32,316 nt of DNA from Candidatus Zixiibacteriota bacterium (GTDB taxonomy: Bacteria > RBG-13-66-14 > B26-G2 > WVWN01): the NCBI GenBank assembly GCA_011773985.1, contig WVWN01000064.1, positions 264 to 32,579 of the forward strand, written 5' to 3'. The notes below the pieces were generated by a model that worked only from the letters and a program-made list of their open reading frames with translations, was not told the origin of the DNA and did no database searches. Of this stretch, positions 1-7,690 are shown in pieces; within the stretch, counting starts at the first letter, position 1, and each line of letters begins with the position of its first letter. The translations under genes and the position numbers were made by a program.

Positions 1-192
1 GCGCTCCTCGTAGCGGCGGGCGTACGCCTCGTCGTAGATGGCGAATATTTCGTCCTCGTCGAGGATATCTTTACCGTATACGAGGGTGCACAAGGTACAT
101 TCGTAGAGGTCGTAACCGCTGGCCGTCGTCACGAAGTGCTCGGCCTCGGCGGCCGGCGTGCGACAAAGCGGACACTCATTGCGCGTTCGCAC
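1..192 (-). CDS. SAM-dependent methyltransferase-like protein, N-terminal part (cut by window edge)
   Basis: Reading from a GTG at 192 on the minus strand gives a protein that starts MRTRNECPLCRTPAAEAEHF and runs open to the window edge. Two Cys pairs (CPLC, then CTLC about 30 residues later) around a GYDLYEC segment form the zinc-ribbon-like N-terminus often found before class I methyltransferase domains in surface-polysaccharide gene clusters. The catalytic part lies outside the window, so the methyltransferase call rests on this N-terminus alone. An AAAGGAC Shine-Dalgarno-like stretch lies about 5 bases upstream of the GTG. The start overlaps the end of the upstream glycosyltransferase gene by 17 bases, which suggests translational coupling and a shared role in envelope glycan synthesis. 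Confidence 0.6.
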   Translation of the reverse strand, partial: MRTRNECPLCRTPAAEAEHFVTTASGYDLYECTLCTLVYGKDILDEDEIFAIYDEAYARRYEER

Positions 193-1339
193 CGGTTCGT
201 CCTTTCGTTACCAAAACGCCCAGCGCGGCCCGGATGACGGCTTCCGGCTCGACGTTCCGCAGGCACGGGCTTGCGCCGTCCTCTCCCGCCTCCGGGCAGG
301 GGTTCGGGCCGTGTTTGAAGCACGGCGCGCATTCTTCCAGGCCGGGCCGCACGGCGTATCGCCCCTCCAACGTTACGCAGCGCGGGTAGTACTTCGTTCG
401 GACCGCGCCGGGGAACGGCCCGTACAGCGCGACCGTCGGTATATCTAAGGCGCCGGCGAAGTGGACCAGCGACGAGTCCGGCCCGATGAGTAGCTCGAGC
501 CGCGACAGAAAGGCCACCGTTTGGTCCATCGTGCGGAAGCGGCCGCACAAGTTGTCAACGTTCTTGAACTCGAGCGAAGGCGATAGCCGCCGCCCCACCG
601 TCTTCGCCCAATCGCCCTCGGCCCCCAGCAGGAAGACGCGCGCGCCGGCGGCCCCCAGCATCGCGGCCACGACTAAGCTGCTCTCGAGCGGGTACGTCCT
701 GATGGGGGAGGAGGCGCGGAGGTGGAGGCCGACGGTTACGTCGCCGGGTTTAACCTTCAACTCGTGGCGTAAAATATTCTTGGCCTTGCGGGCGAGCGTC
801 GGTTCGACGCCGTACGCCAACCGCCGGTCCCCCACGTCGGCGACGCCGGCGTGGCGCGCCATAAGGTCGACGGCGTGGAGGGTCGGGTCCTCGCTTTCCT
901 CGAGCGTCCCCTCGTAGCAAAGCTGGTAGTCGAACGAGACGAAGTCTTTGAGTTTGACCGGGTACGTGAATATCCGCCGGACGTAGCGGTTGCGCAGGTA
1001 GACGCCGTGGTATCGGCGGCCGCAAGCGACGGCTAAGCCGCCGTGTTTATATCTCTCGTCCAGGTAGCGGAGCAGCGGCGTGAGAAAGAGCAGGTCGCCG
1101 AAGCCGCCGTTTCGCACGAGCAACAGCGAACGGCCTTCCAGCGGTTGGCCCTCATATTTATTATAATAGCCGTCGACGCCGGCGACGTTGACGAGGCCGG
1201 GGTAAGTGGCCGCGGCCTTTTCGGCGGCGCGGTCCGGGAGGAGGACCGGCTCGCCGGCGCGTATCGCCGTGCGGCCCATGCGGGCGCGGCGTCTAAACGT
1301 CACGACTTTCATTGCGCATCGGCGTGGCGACGTTTCCAT
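176..1339 (-). CDS. Glycosyltransferase family 9 (ADP-heptose:LPS heptosyltransferase-like)
   Basis: The family transfers heptose or related sugars from nucleotide-activated donors during LPS or glycoprotein assembly at the inner face of the cytoplasmic membrane. Visible support: the N-terminal Rossmann start LLVRNGGFGDLLFLTPLLRYL (near residue 75), a GLHLRASSPIRTYP segment, and the C-terminal donor-site block LIGPDSSLVHFAGALDIPTVALYGP. A Cys cluster typical of this family follows (ECAPC...PCP...PCL). About 60 residues precede the GT9 core, with an MKVVTFRRRA start-like stretch at residue 10. The ATG at 1312 is therefore a serious alternative start; neither start has a clear ribosome-binding site. 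The exact acceptor cannot be told. Family assignment is secure, substrate is not. Confidence 0.88.
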   Translation of the reverse strand: METSPRRCAMKVVTFRRRARMGRTAIRAGEPVLLPDRAAEKAAATYPGLVNVAGVDGYYNKYEGQPLEGRSLLLVRNGGFGDLLFLTPLLRYLDERYKHGGLAVACGRRYHGVYLRNRYVRRIFTYPVKLKDFVSFDYQLCYEGTLEESEDPTLHAVDLMARHAGVADVGDRRLAYGVEPTLARKAKNILRHELKVKPGDVTVGLHLRASSPIRTYPLESSLVVAAMLGAAGARVFLLGAEGDWAKTVGRRLSPSLEFKNVDNLCGRFRTMDQTVAFLSRLELLIGPDSSLVHFAGALDIPTVALYGPFPGAVRTKYYPRCVTLEGRYAVRPGLEECAPCFKHGPNPCPEAGEDGASPCLRNVEPEAVIRAALGVLVTKGRTGANAQ

Positions 1340-1361
1340 CCGTGGCGGCGCGCCGGATTTA

Positions 1362-1389
1362 TTTCTACCACCCGGGCGGCTCGAGTCAA
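1362..1389 (-). promoter_or_regulatory. Candidate sigma70 promoter for the GT9 gene
   Basis: On the minus strand TTGACT (1389-1384) is followed after 16 bases by TAGAAA (1367-1362). The -35 is 5/6 and the -10 is 4/6 to consensus. Transcription would begin near 1355, which leaves a leader of about 16 bases for the 1339 start or about 43 for the 1312 start. Suggestive only. Confidence 0.35.
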
Positions 1390-1572
1390 TTGCGCAAAAA
1401 TGTTTAATAGCGTCCGAAATAGCCCGGACGTGGTCAATCGGCGCCCTTTTTCCGCGCTGTATATAACCCCGCCGAAATTCGCCTGTTAAAAGGCGCGCCG
1501 TTATGTTATATAGGGAGGACGCGGCCGGCCGTCGCCCCTCTCATCGGCCGGGCCGTCTGGAAAGACGCCGCG

Positions 1573-2355
1573 GTGGAGATACTTTTTATCGGAGATGTCG
1601 TCGGCGCGCCAGGGCGGCGGCTCGTGAGCGAGCGGGCCGCGGCGTTGAAAGATGAATACGGCGCCTCGCTCGTCATAGCCAACGTCGAGAACGTTGCGGG
1701 GGGCGCGGGCGTAACGCCCGAGACCGTCGCGCAAGTCGTCCAGGCGGGCGTGGACGTGGCTACCTCCGGTAACCACGTCTTCGCACACCGCGAGGCCGCC
1801 GGAGCGATGGACGAGATGCCGACGCTTCTCAGGCCCCTCAATTTCCCGCCCGGCGTCCCCGGCCGCGGCTGGCTCGTCGTGACGACGCCCGAGGGACGTA
1901 AGGTCGCGGTGGTAAACGCGCAAGGCCGCGTCTTCATGGATGCGTTGGACTGCCCCTTCCGCGCCCTCGACGCGGCCCTCGACGTCTTGGCGGGCCGGAC
2001 GAACGTCGTCGTCGTGGATTTCCACGCCGAGGCCACCTCCGAGAAAGAGGCTATGGCGCGGTACCTTGACGGCCGCGTAACGGCGCTGATCGGGACCCAT
2101 ACCCACGTCCAGACCGCCGACGAGCGGGTGTCGCCGGAAGGCACGGCGTATATAACCGACGTCGGCATGACCGGCCCCGAGGGCGGCATAATCGGGACCG
2201 AGGCCGCGCCGGTTTTAAGGCGATTCATATCGCGCATGCCGGCGCGCTTCAAGCCAGCGCGAGGCAAAGGGGTCCTCTCCGCGGTGGTCGTCTCAGCCGA
2301 CGAGGAGACCGGCCGCGCGACGGCCGTAACGCGCATCCAAGAGCGCGAGGAATAG
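1573..2355 (+). CDS. ymdB: YmdB-family metallophosphoesterase (2',3'-cyclic-nucleotide 2'-phosphodiesterase-like)
   Basis: This 260-residue protein matches the TIGR00282/YmdB family in length and in its whole motif series. FIGDVVG at the N-terminus supplies the metal-binding Asp, then come IANVENVAGGAGVT, TSGNHVF (GNH motif), VVDFHAEATSEKEA and GTHTHVQTADE. Characterised relatives bind two metal ions and hydrolyse cyclic nucleotides; B. subtilis YmdB affects biofilm and RNA metabolism. The GTG at 1573 is preceded by GGAAAG at 1559-1564 and immediately gives the conserved MEILFIGD start, so it is favoured. The stop is one base before the dnaG start, so the two are almost certainly co-transcribed. 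The AT-rich 1440-1515 region upstream has TATA-like hexamers but no convincing -35 partner. Confidence 0.92.
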   Translation: MEILFIGDVVGAPGRRLVSERAAALKDEYGASLVIANVENVAGGAGVTPETVAQVVQAGVDVATSGNHVFAHREAAGAMDEMPTLLRPLNFPPGVPGRGWLVVTTPEGRKVAVVNAQGRVFMDALDCPFRALDAALDVLAGRTNVVVVDFHAEATSEKEAMARYLDGRVTALIGTHTHVQTADERVSPEGTAYITDVGMTGPEGGIIGTEAAPVLRRFISRMPARFKPARGKGVLSAVVVSADEETGRATAVTRIQEREE

Positions 2356-2356
2356 T

Positions 2357-4093
2357 ATGGCGGCGCCCGAGAGAGGTTACGGCGACGTCGAGCGGGTCCG
2401 CGAGGCCACCGACATAGTGGCGGTCATAGGCCAGTACGTCGGCCTGACGCCCGCGGGCGAAAACCTCAAGGGCCTTTGCCCGTTCCACGCCGACACTAAG
2501 CCGTCGCTCACGGTGTCGCCGGCGAGACAACTTTATTATTGTTTTGGCTGCGGCGAGGGCGGCAATGTTTTCAACTTCGTGATGAAGATGGAGGGCCTAA
2601 CGTTCGGCGAGGCCCTCCGCGAGCTAGCCAAACGCGCCGGCATCGCGCTGCGCGCCGCGGGCCGGGCGACGCCGCAGGAGCGCCGCCGCGAGCGGTTGGC
2701 CGCGGTCGTCGAGGAGGCGGCGCGTTTCTTCTACGGTAACTTGCGCGCGTCGGACCGGTACGCTGAGGCCGCGCGGCGGTACCTCCTCGAGCGCGGCCTG
2801 ACCGAGAAGACGCTCGACGATTGGCGCCTCGGCCTCGTCACAGACAGCTGGGACTCCTTCTTGAAGTACGCTACGCACGCCGGGTTCGAACCGGCAGAGC
2901 TTGAGGAGGCGGGCCTCGCGGTCCCCTCCAAGAGCGGCGGCGGCTACTACGACCGCTTCCGGGGCCGGGTCATCTTCCCGATTTGGAGCGCCGCCGGTAA
3001 AGTCGTCGCCTTCGGCGGCCGCGCGCTGGGCAGCGGCGAGCCCAAGTACCTCAACTCGCCCAATACCTCCTTATATAATAAAAGCACCACCCTCTACGGC
3101 CTGTACCAAGACCGGGGCGCCGTCACCCGGGCGGGCAGTTGCGTCGTCGTCGAGGGGTATATGGACCTGCTGGGCGTGCACCAGGCGGGGGTCGAGAACG
3201 TCGTTGCGACCTGCGGGACCGCGCTGGCCGAGGAGGCCGCGGCCATCCTCGCGCGGCACGCGACCGATTTCATTTTGTTATTCGACGGCGACGACGCGGG
3301 CCTGCGCGCGGCGCGGCGGGCGGTAGCGTCGCTGTTGACGCGGGGCGCGCAGCGCGTGCGCGTGGGCGTGCTCGAGGCTGGGCGCGACCCGTTCGACGTC
3401 GCGATGGAGGGGCGTGACGCCCTCGCGGCCGTGCTCGAGGGCGCGGTCGATTGGCCGGATTTTATTATCCAATTGGCGCGCCGAGAATGCGCGGGCGACG
3501 GCGTCGGCGCGGAACTCGCGGCCATACGCGCGTTGGGTCCCCTTGTTACTATGATCCCGGAAGAATTGGAGAGGTCCTATTGGCGGCGTCGGATCGCCGA
3601 CCGGTTGGGTTTGCCCGTCTCGGCGGTGGAAGTCCCGACCAAACCGGTCCACGGCGGTGAGGTTACGCGCCCTGCGACGGCCGAACAAAACCTGCTCAGG
3701 ATACTCGTCCAGTGTCCCATGGCCGCGGGCGAGTGTCTGGCCGAGATATCATTGGAAGAAGTGGAGGACGAGCAAGTTCGGCGGATTTTGCGTGTCGTAG
3801 CGAAGCTCGCCCAAAGTGGGCCTTTTTCGACCGTGGAGTTGTTGGACGAGTTGGACGAGGGCGACGGTGGCGTAGTTACGCGCCTCGCGATGGCCGACGC
3901 CAGGGATGAAGACGCCGCCAGGGCGGCCCGGCTGGCGGTCAAGGCGGTGAAGCAGCGCGCGCTGGCGCGGCGCGCCCGCGAACTGAAGGAGCGCCTGACC
4001 GCGAGCGGCGGCGACTACGACGAGGCCGCACGTGCGATAAAAGAGCTCGTCGAGGAGAAGCGCCGCCACATCAAGCCGGACCGGGGGCTGTAA
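2357..4093 (+). CDS. dnaG: DNA primase DnaG
   Basis: Primase makes the RNA primers for lagging-strand replication and works with the replicative helicase. The N-terminal zinc-binding CHC2 domain is complete: C41, H44, C62 and C65 in CPFHADTKPS and YCFGCGEGGN. The catalytic core follows with GRVIFPIW and FGGRAL. The Toprim domain has VVVEGYMD (Glu266) and the acidic LLFDGDDAG (Asp310, Asp312). The C-terminal 160 residues are a helical region consistent with the helicase-interaction domain and are poorly conserved. At 578 residues the length is normal. It starts one base after ymdB and lies upstream of rpoD, a partial version of the classic macromolecular-synthesis operon (dnaG-rpoD). Confidence 0.97.
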   Translation: MAAPERGYGDVERVREATDIVAVIGQYVGLTPAGENLKGLCPFHADTKPSLTVSPARQLYYCFGCGEGGNVFNFVMKMEGLTFGEALRELAKRAGIALRAAGRATPQERRRERLAAVVEEAARFFYGNLRASDRYAEAARRYLLERGLTEKTLDDWRLGLVTDSWDSFLKYATHAGFEPAELEEAGLAVPSKSGGGYYDRFRGRVIFPIWSAAGKVVAFGGRALGSGEPKYLNSPNTSLYNKSTTLYGLYQDRGAVTRAGSCVVVEGYMDLLGVHQAGVENVVATCGTALAEEAAAILARHATDFILLFDGDDAGLRAARRAVASLLTRGAQRVRVGVLEAGRDPFDVAMEGRDALAAVLEGAVDWPDFIIQLARRECAGDGVGAELAAIRALGPLVTMIPEELERSYWRRRIADRLGLPVSAVEVPTKPVHGGEVTRPATAEQNLLRILVQCPMAAGECLAEISLEEVEDEQVRRILRVVAKLAQSGPFSTVELLDELDEGDGGVVTRLAMADARDEDAARAARLAVKAVKQRALARRARELKERLTASGGDYDEAARAIKELVEEKRRHIKPDRGL

Positions 4094-4426
4094 CGTTAAT
4101 AATTTTCAGTAGGTTAACGCGTCGGTTTGCAAACTAAGCCCGTGCCGCGCTTGCGAATTATCCCTTGTTTAAAGACGGTACGTGAAAATTGGGCGCGTTG
4201 AGATTAAGTAAAAAGTCACGTGTTTGGCGCATCAATCCATCCCTTATTAGCCCGCCGGTACGTTTAAGCCACATTTTAAATTACGGGGTTAGGCCGGAAT
4301 CGGCTTCCACGTCGCGCCGGAGGACGGCTTAATATCGGCGGTTGACCGCTGGCGCGTTTGACTCGGTTTTATTTTTGTGCTAAAATATGCGATAAACCAT
4401 TAACTTCGTTGTATCGAGGAGAATTG
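4094..4426 (+). other. Intergenic region dnaG-rpoD (333 bases) with rpoD promoter and leader
   Basis: No coding region was found here. The stretch is clearly more AT-rich than the flanking genes and carries the strong promoter at 4358-4386. There is no obvious hairpin plus T-run after dnaG, so read-through from dnaG into rpoD remains possible. A second TTGACC lies at 4342-4347 but has no good -10 at the right distance. Confidence 0.6.
4358..4386 (+). promoter_or_regulatory. Strong sigma70-type promoter of rpoD
   Basis: TTGACT (4358-4363), a 17-base spacer and TAAAAT (4381-4386) match the vegetative consensus at 5/6 and 5/6. Transcription would start near 4393, leaving a leader of about 34 bases before the ATG at 4427. 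It shows that any reading of rpoD from an ATG-like codon at 4358 would begin inside the promoter. Confidence 0.82.
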
Positions 4427-6193
4427 ATGGCAAAGCGCCATAGAGAGATAGATAAGGAAGGGCGAAAAGTCGTTGAGGGCCTTATCGAAAAGGGCCGCGA
4501 GCGCGGCCACTTGACGTACGAGGAGCTCAACGAGGCGCTTCCGGACGACGTCGTCCTCTCGGACCAGATAGACGACATTCTCACGATGTTCAACGAGATG
4601 GACATCGAGATCGTGGACGGTTCGAAAGCGGGCGTGTCCGATAAGCAGGCCGAGAAGGAGGGGAGCACGACGCCGGCGGAGACGTGGCTTGCGCCCAAGT
4701 CCGGCCGGGTAGACGACCCGGTTCGCCTTTATCTTCGCGAGATGGGGCGGGTCCCGTTGCTTTCGCGGGAGGGTGAGGTCGCCCTGGCTAAGAAGATCGA
4801 ACGAGGTCACCAGAAAGCGCGCCGGGGCGTATTTTACCTCTACCTTATATTCGACGAGATCGAAGGCCTCGCTAAGCGCGTCAAGGAAGGCCGGGTCAAA
4901 ATGGAGGAGGTGCTCGTCGTCAATACCGAGGGGCGCCTCCCGCTCTGGAAGCAGCGCGAGCTCTCGGCCCAGATCGTCGCGAGCAGCGAACACGTCGTCA
5001 AGTTGAAGCGGGACCTCGACCGTACCTACAGCCGGCTGGCGCGCTGCAAGGCCGGGTCGACGGCGCACCAGCGCAACAAGGAAACCGTTAGCAAAATCAA
5101 GCGCGACGTCGTCGCTACCCTCGAGAAGTGCAACTTCAGCACCAGCCAGGTCGATAAGTTCGCCGAGAGGGCCGAGGCCTACCGCGACCGCATCCTCGAA
5201 AACCTGAAGGCCATCGAGGGCATCGAGGAACACTTCCGCCTGGGGCGGGGCGAGATAGCCGCGCTGTGCCGCGAGATAAAGGCAAAGGGCGCGCGCAAGG
5301 CCAAGTTGCCGCGGGGCAAGAAGTACACCCCCGAGGCCTTCGTCAACGCCGACCGCGAAGTGAACAACTGCTTCCGCCGCGTACGGCGCCTCGAGCAGAA
5401 GCTCAAGATGGCCCACCGCGAGTTCCTCGACATCGTGCGCCAGGTCAAGGCCGGCCAGCGCGAGGCCTACGACGCCAAGATGAGTCTGGTCAAGGCCAAC
5501 GTGCGCCTCGTCGTCTCTATTGCCAAGAAGTACACCAACGGCGGCCTGCAGTTCCTGGACCTCATCCAGGAGGGTAACATCGGCCTGATGCGCGCCGTCG
5601 ACAAGTTCGACTACAAGAAGGGCTACAAGTTCTCGACGTACGCGACGTGGTGGATACGCCAGGCCATCACGCGCGCGATCGCCGACCAGGCGCGGACCAT
5701 CCGCATCCCGGTCCACATGATCGAGGCCATCGGCAAGGTCGTGCGGGCGTCGCGCCAGCTCATCCAGGAGTACGGCCGCGAGCCGCTCCCCGAGGAGATA
5801 GCCGCCAAGATGCAGATGAGCGTCGAGAAGGTCCGCCGCGTCCTCAAGATCGCGAAGGAGCCCATCAGCCTCGAGACGCCCATCGGCGAGGAGGAGGACA
5901 GCCACCTCGGCGACTTCATCGAGGACAAGTCGGTCATCAGTCCGGCTCGAGCCGCGGCCTACGCCCTCCTCCGCGAGCAAATGGAGGACATCCTCGCGAC
6001 GCTGTCTAAGCGCGAGGAGCGGGTCCTGCGCTACCGCTTCGGCTTGGGCGACGGCATCACGCGCACGCTCGACGAGGTGGGAGCCGTCTTCAACGTCACG
6101 CGGGAGCGCGTCCGGCAGATCGAGGCGAAGGCGCTGCGCAAGCTCCGCCACCCGACGCGCGCCAAGCGCGTAAAGGCTTTCCTGGAGCTTTAG
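4427..6193 (+). CDS. rpoD: RNA polymerase primary sigma factor (RpoD/SigA)
   Basis: This is the housekeeping sigma factor, directing RNA polymerase to the -35/-10 promoters seen throughout this window. Domains in order (588 residues): region 1.1-like N-terminus (1-90), region 1.2 ([18 protein letters not shown], about 97-114), and a long non-conserved insert (about 130-350). Region 2 follows with [13 protein letters not shown] and the [19 protein letters not shown] -10-recognition helix (about 357-430). Region 3 is about 431-510. Region 4 has the [19 protein letters not shown] helix-turn-helix (about 548-566). GAGGAG lies 6-11 bases before the ATG, and the promoter at 4358-4386 rules out longer versions. 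It ends at a strong terminator. The large non-conserved insert is typical of Gram-negative-type RpoD. Confidence 0.97.
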   Translation: MAKRHREIDKEGRKVVEGLIEKGRERGHLTYEELNEALPDDVVLSDQIDDILTMFNEMDIEIVDGSKAGVSDKQAEKEGSTTPAETWLAPKSGRVDDPVRLYLREMGRVPLLSREGEVALAKKIERGHQKARRGVFYLYLIFDEIEGLAKRVKEGRVKMEEVLVVNTEGRLPLWKQRELSAQIVASSEHVVKLKRDLDRTYSRLARCKAGSTAHQRNKETVSKIKRDVVATLEKCNFSTSQVDKFAERAEAYRDRILENLKAIEGIEEHFRLGRGEIAALCREIKAKGARKAKLPRGKKYTPEAFVNADREVNNCFRRVRRLEQKLKMAHREFLDIVRQVKAGQREAYDAKMSLVKANVRLVVSIAKKYTNGGLQFLDLIQEGNIGLMRAVDKFDYKKGYKFSTYATWWIRQAITRAIADQARTIRIPVHMIEAIGKVVRASRQLIQEYGREPLPEEIAAKMQMSVEKVRRVLKIAKEPISLETPIGEEEDSHLGDFIEDKSVISPARAAAYALLREQMEDILATLSKREERVLRYRFGLGDGITRTLDEVGAVFNVTRERVRQIEAKALRKLRHPTRAKRVKAFLEL

Positions 6194-6220
6194 CCCTTAA
6201 AATATTTTGGGAAATAAGAA

Positions 6221-6247
6221 CGCCGGCCGGGGGGCCGGCGATTTTTT
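6221..6247 (+). terminator. Intrinsic terminator of rpoD
   Basis: Perfect 8-bp stem CGCCGGCC / GGCCGGCG (6221-6228, 6233-6240) with a GGGG loop, followed by A and six T (6242-6247). It lies 28 bases after the rpoD stop. Confidence 0.88.
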
Positions 6248-6252
6248 GCGTG

Positions 6253-6276
6253 GCGTCGGTTGTTTCCACCCGACGC
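6253..6276. repeat. Inverted repeat (hairpin) downstream of rpoD
   Basis: GCGTCGGTTG and CACCCGACGC form a 10-bp stem with one mismatch around a TTTC loop. There is no T-run on the plus side, so it is not a simple terminator in that direction. Confidence 0.55.
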
Positions 6277-6284
6277 GGCCCGGC

Positions 6285-6306
6285 CGTCAGTTGGTAACAA
6301 CTGACG
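6285..6306. repeat. Perfect 9-bp inverted repeat with GTAA loop
   Basis: CGTCAGTTG, GTAA, CAACTGACG. As RNA this is a 9-bp stem capped by a GUAA (GNRA) tetraloop. As DNA it is a dyad that a regulator could bind. No T-run follows. Confidence 0.65.
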
Positions 6307-6330
6307 CCACGGTTGGAGAGAAATGAAAAC

Positions 6331-6357
6331 GCCGGCCGCAAGGCCGGCTTCGTCTTT
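6331..6357. terminator. Probable bidirectional terminator
   Basis: GCCGGCC, GCAA loop, GGCCGGC (6331-6348). The plus side continues TTCGTCTTT. The minus side continues CGTTTTC, so it could end minus-strand transcription from the lipoprotein gene at 6495-7562. Confidence 0.55.
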
Positions 6358-6375
6358 AGTAAAACCAAAATTATT

Positions 6376-6453
6376 TCATTTCTTAGCCGCCGCCAGCCGC
6401 CGCGTCTCTTCCCACAGGCGGGCGGAGAAGTCGAGGGCGCTATCCGGGCGGCC
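6376..6453 (-). pseudogene. C-terminal relic of a duplicated MJ1255-type glycosyltransferase gene
   Basis: Reading the minus strand from 6453 to the TGA at 6376-6378 gives 25 residues, GRPDSALDFSARLWEETRRL then AAAKK. The last 25 residues of the intact glycosyltransferase at 7691-8749 read GRPESALDFSARLWEEARRF then AAGTL. That is 19 of 25 identical, with the same distance to the stop codon (26 codons each). Similarity ends abruptly at 6454, and the bases upstream on the minus strand do not match the intact gene. The simplest reading is a former tandem copy of which only the 3' end survives, now separated from the intact copy by the lipoprotein gene. Confidence 0.8.
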
Positions 6454-6494
6454 GCGAGGCCCGCTTTCGCTTTACCCTCGAAAATTGCACCGTT

Positions 6495-7562
6495 TTAATT
6501 CGCCTTGAAGCAGTAGAGCTTACCGTCGCCGCTGCCGATGTACATCTTGCCGTCGTAAAACCACGGGTCGGCGACGACCTGGCCGCCGGTCGCATATTTC
6601 CAAAAGACCTTGCCGTCGGCCTCGTTTAGGCAGAGTACGGAGCCGTGGGTAGCACCTACGTATACCTTGCCGTTGTGGACGAGCGGCCGCGACCTGACGT
6701 CGCTCCAATCGGGCGCGACCTTGCTTCCCCAGACGAGTTTGCCGTCGCCGGCTTTGAGGCAGTAGACGTAGCCCCCGTAATCGCCGACGTACACTTTGCC
6801 GTCGACTACCCGCGGCCTGCAGCGATCGGCACCTTTCGTTTTGTAATGCCATACGATGCCGCCGTTTTTGGCGTTCAGGCACAAGAGGTTGTAGTCGCCG
6901 CCCACGTAGACCCGGCCGTTCTCCACCCACGGGCTGGAAAAGTTCGGGGAACCCGCGTTGTATTCCCACTCGGGCCATTCCCATTCGGTATCGAAGCAGC
7001 GGATGTAGCCGTCCGATGATGTAGCGTAAACGTAACCCGAATCCCCGTACGGCGTGCTGAAAAACCCGCCGAGGGTCCGAAACGACCAACGTCGGCCGCT
7101 GCCGATGGGGATGCACTCAAAATAGCCGTCGAAGTCCCCAAAGAAAACACGGTTGTCGTGGACGCAGGCGGTGGTATAGATCATATCTTCCGCGCCCTCC
7201 CACCAGATGAGTTTGCCGTTTTGCGCGTCGAGGCAGTACAACTTTTTGTCCCAGCTCCCGACGTAGACCTTGCCGCCGTGCAAGGTGGGTCTCGCGACGA
7301 CCCTGTCGCCGGTTTGGTAAGTCCATATTTGACGGCCCGTTTCGGCCTCCAGGCAGTAGATCTTCCCGTCTAAGCTCGAGAGATATACCTTCCCGTTCTC
7401 GACCCACGGGCTTTGCTCGACCGCGTCGCCCGCTTGGAAGGTCCAGAGGAGGTATTGTTCCCCCGACGGGACGTCGGGTTCAGAGGGTTTGGCTTCTTCG
7501 CCGCAACCGATTGTTAGCGCTACAAAACATAACGAACCAGCTAATACTACCCAACTTCTCAT
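6495..7562 (-). CDS. PQQ-type (BamB-like) beta-propeller lipoprotein
   Basis: The 355-residue protein starts with a signal peptide ending in a lipobox-like TIGC (Cys20), so it should be lipid-anchored in the periplasm or outer membrane. The rest is eight consecutive 38-43-residue repeats of the kind W.y.tg......P.v..gkVYvGs.DgklYCLda.tGk. Clear examples are GKVYLSSLDGKIYCLEAETG, GKVYVGSWDKKLYCLDAQNG and GKMYIGSGDGKLYCF. Eight blades suggest a closed eight-bladed propeller. The family includes BamB (outer-membrane assembly) and quinoprotein dehydrogenases; no catalytic or quinone-site residues are evident, so a scaffolding or binding role is more likely. AAGGAGG lies 9 bases before the ATG. 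Confidence 0.85.
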   Translation of the reverse strand: MRSWVVLAGSLCFVALTIGCGEEAKPSEPDVPSGEQYLLWTFQAGDAVEQSPWVENGKVYLSSLDGKIYCLEAETGRQIWTYQTGDRVVARPTLHGGKVYVGSWDKKLYCLDAQNGKLIWWEGAEDMIYTTACVHDNRVFFGDFDGYFECIPIGSGRRWSFRTLGGFFSTPYGDSGYVYATSSDGYIRCFDTEWEWPEWEYNAGSPNFSSPWVENGRVYVGGDYNLLCLNAKNGGIVWHYKTKGADRCRPRVVDGKVYVGDYGGYVYCLKAGDGKLVWGSKVAPDWSDVRSRPLVHNGKVYVGATHGSVLCLNEADGKVFWKYATGGQVVADPWFYDGKMYIGSGDGKLYCFKAN

Positions 7563-7643
7563 CCCGTTTGCCTCCTTACAGTGTTATTAATGCAAAACAA
7601 TATTACGGTTAAAATGTTTGGCGTTACTGCAGCGTTACCGGGT

Positions 7644-7671
7644 AAACGCCGGCCTCGCCGGCGGCGTTTTT
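7644..7671 (-). terminator. Hairpin between lipoprotein and glycosyltransferase genes (probable terminator)
   Basis: CGCCGGC, CTC, GCCGGCG stem-loop at 7647-7663. On the minus strand it is followed by TTTACC; on the plus strand by GCG and five T (7667-7671). It lies 28 bases after the glycosyltransferase stop. The short minus-side T-run makes it a weak terminator there. Confidence 0.5.
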
Positions 7672-7690
7672 ACTAGTTTCGCCTAAATTT

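Noticed and set aside
4400-6151. 583-codon open frame on the minus strand opposite rpoD
   Set aside because: It is a product of GC-rich third-position bias in the antisense frame. The plus strand encodes a textbook sigma factor with all its regions.
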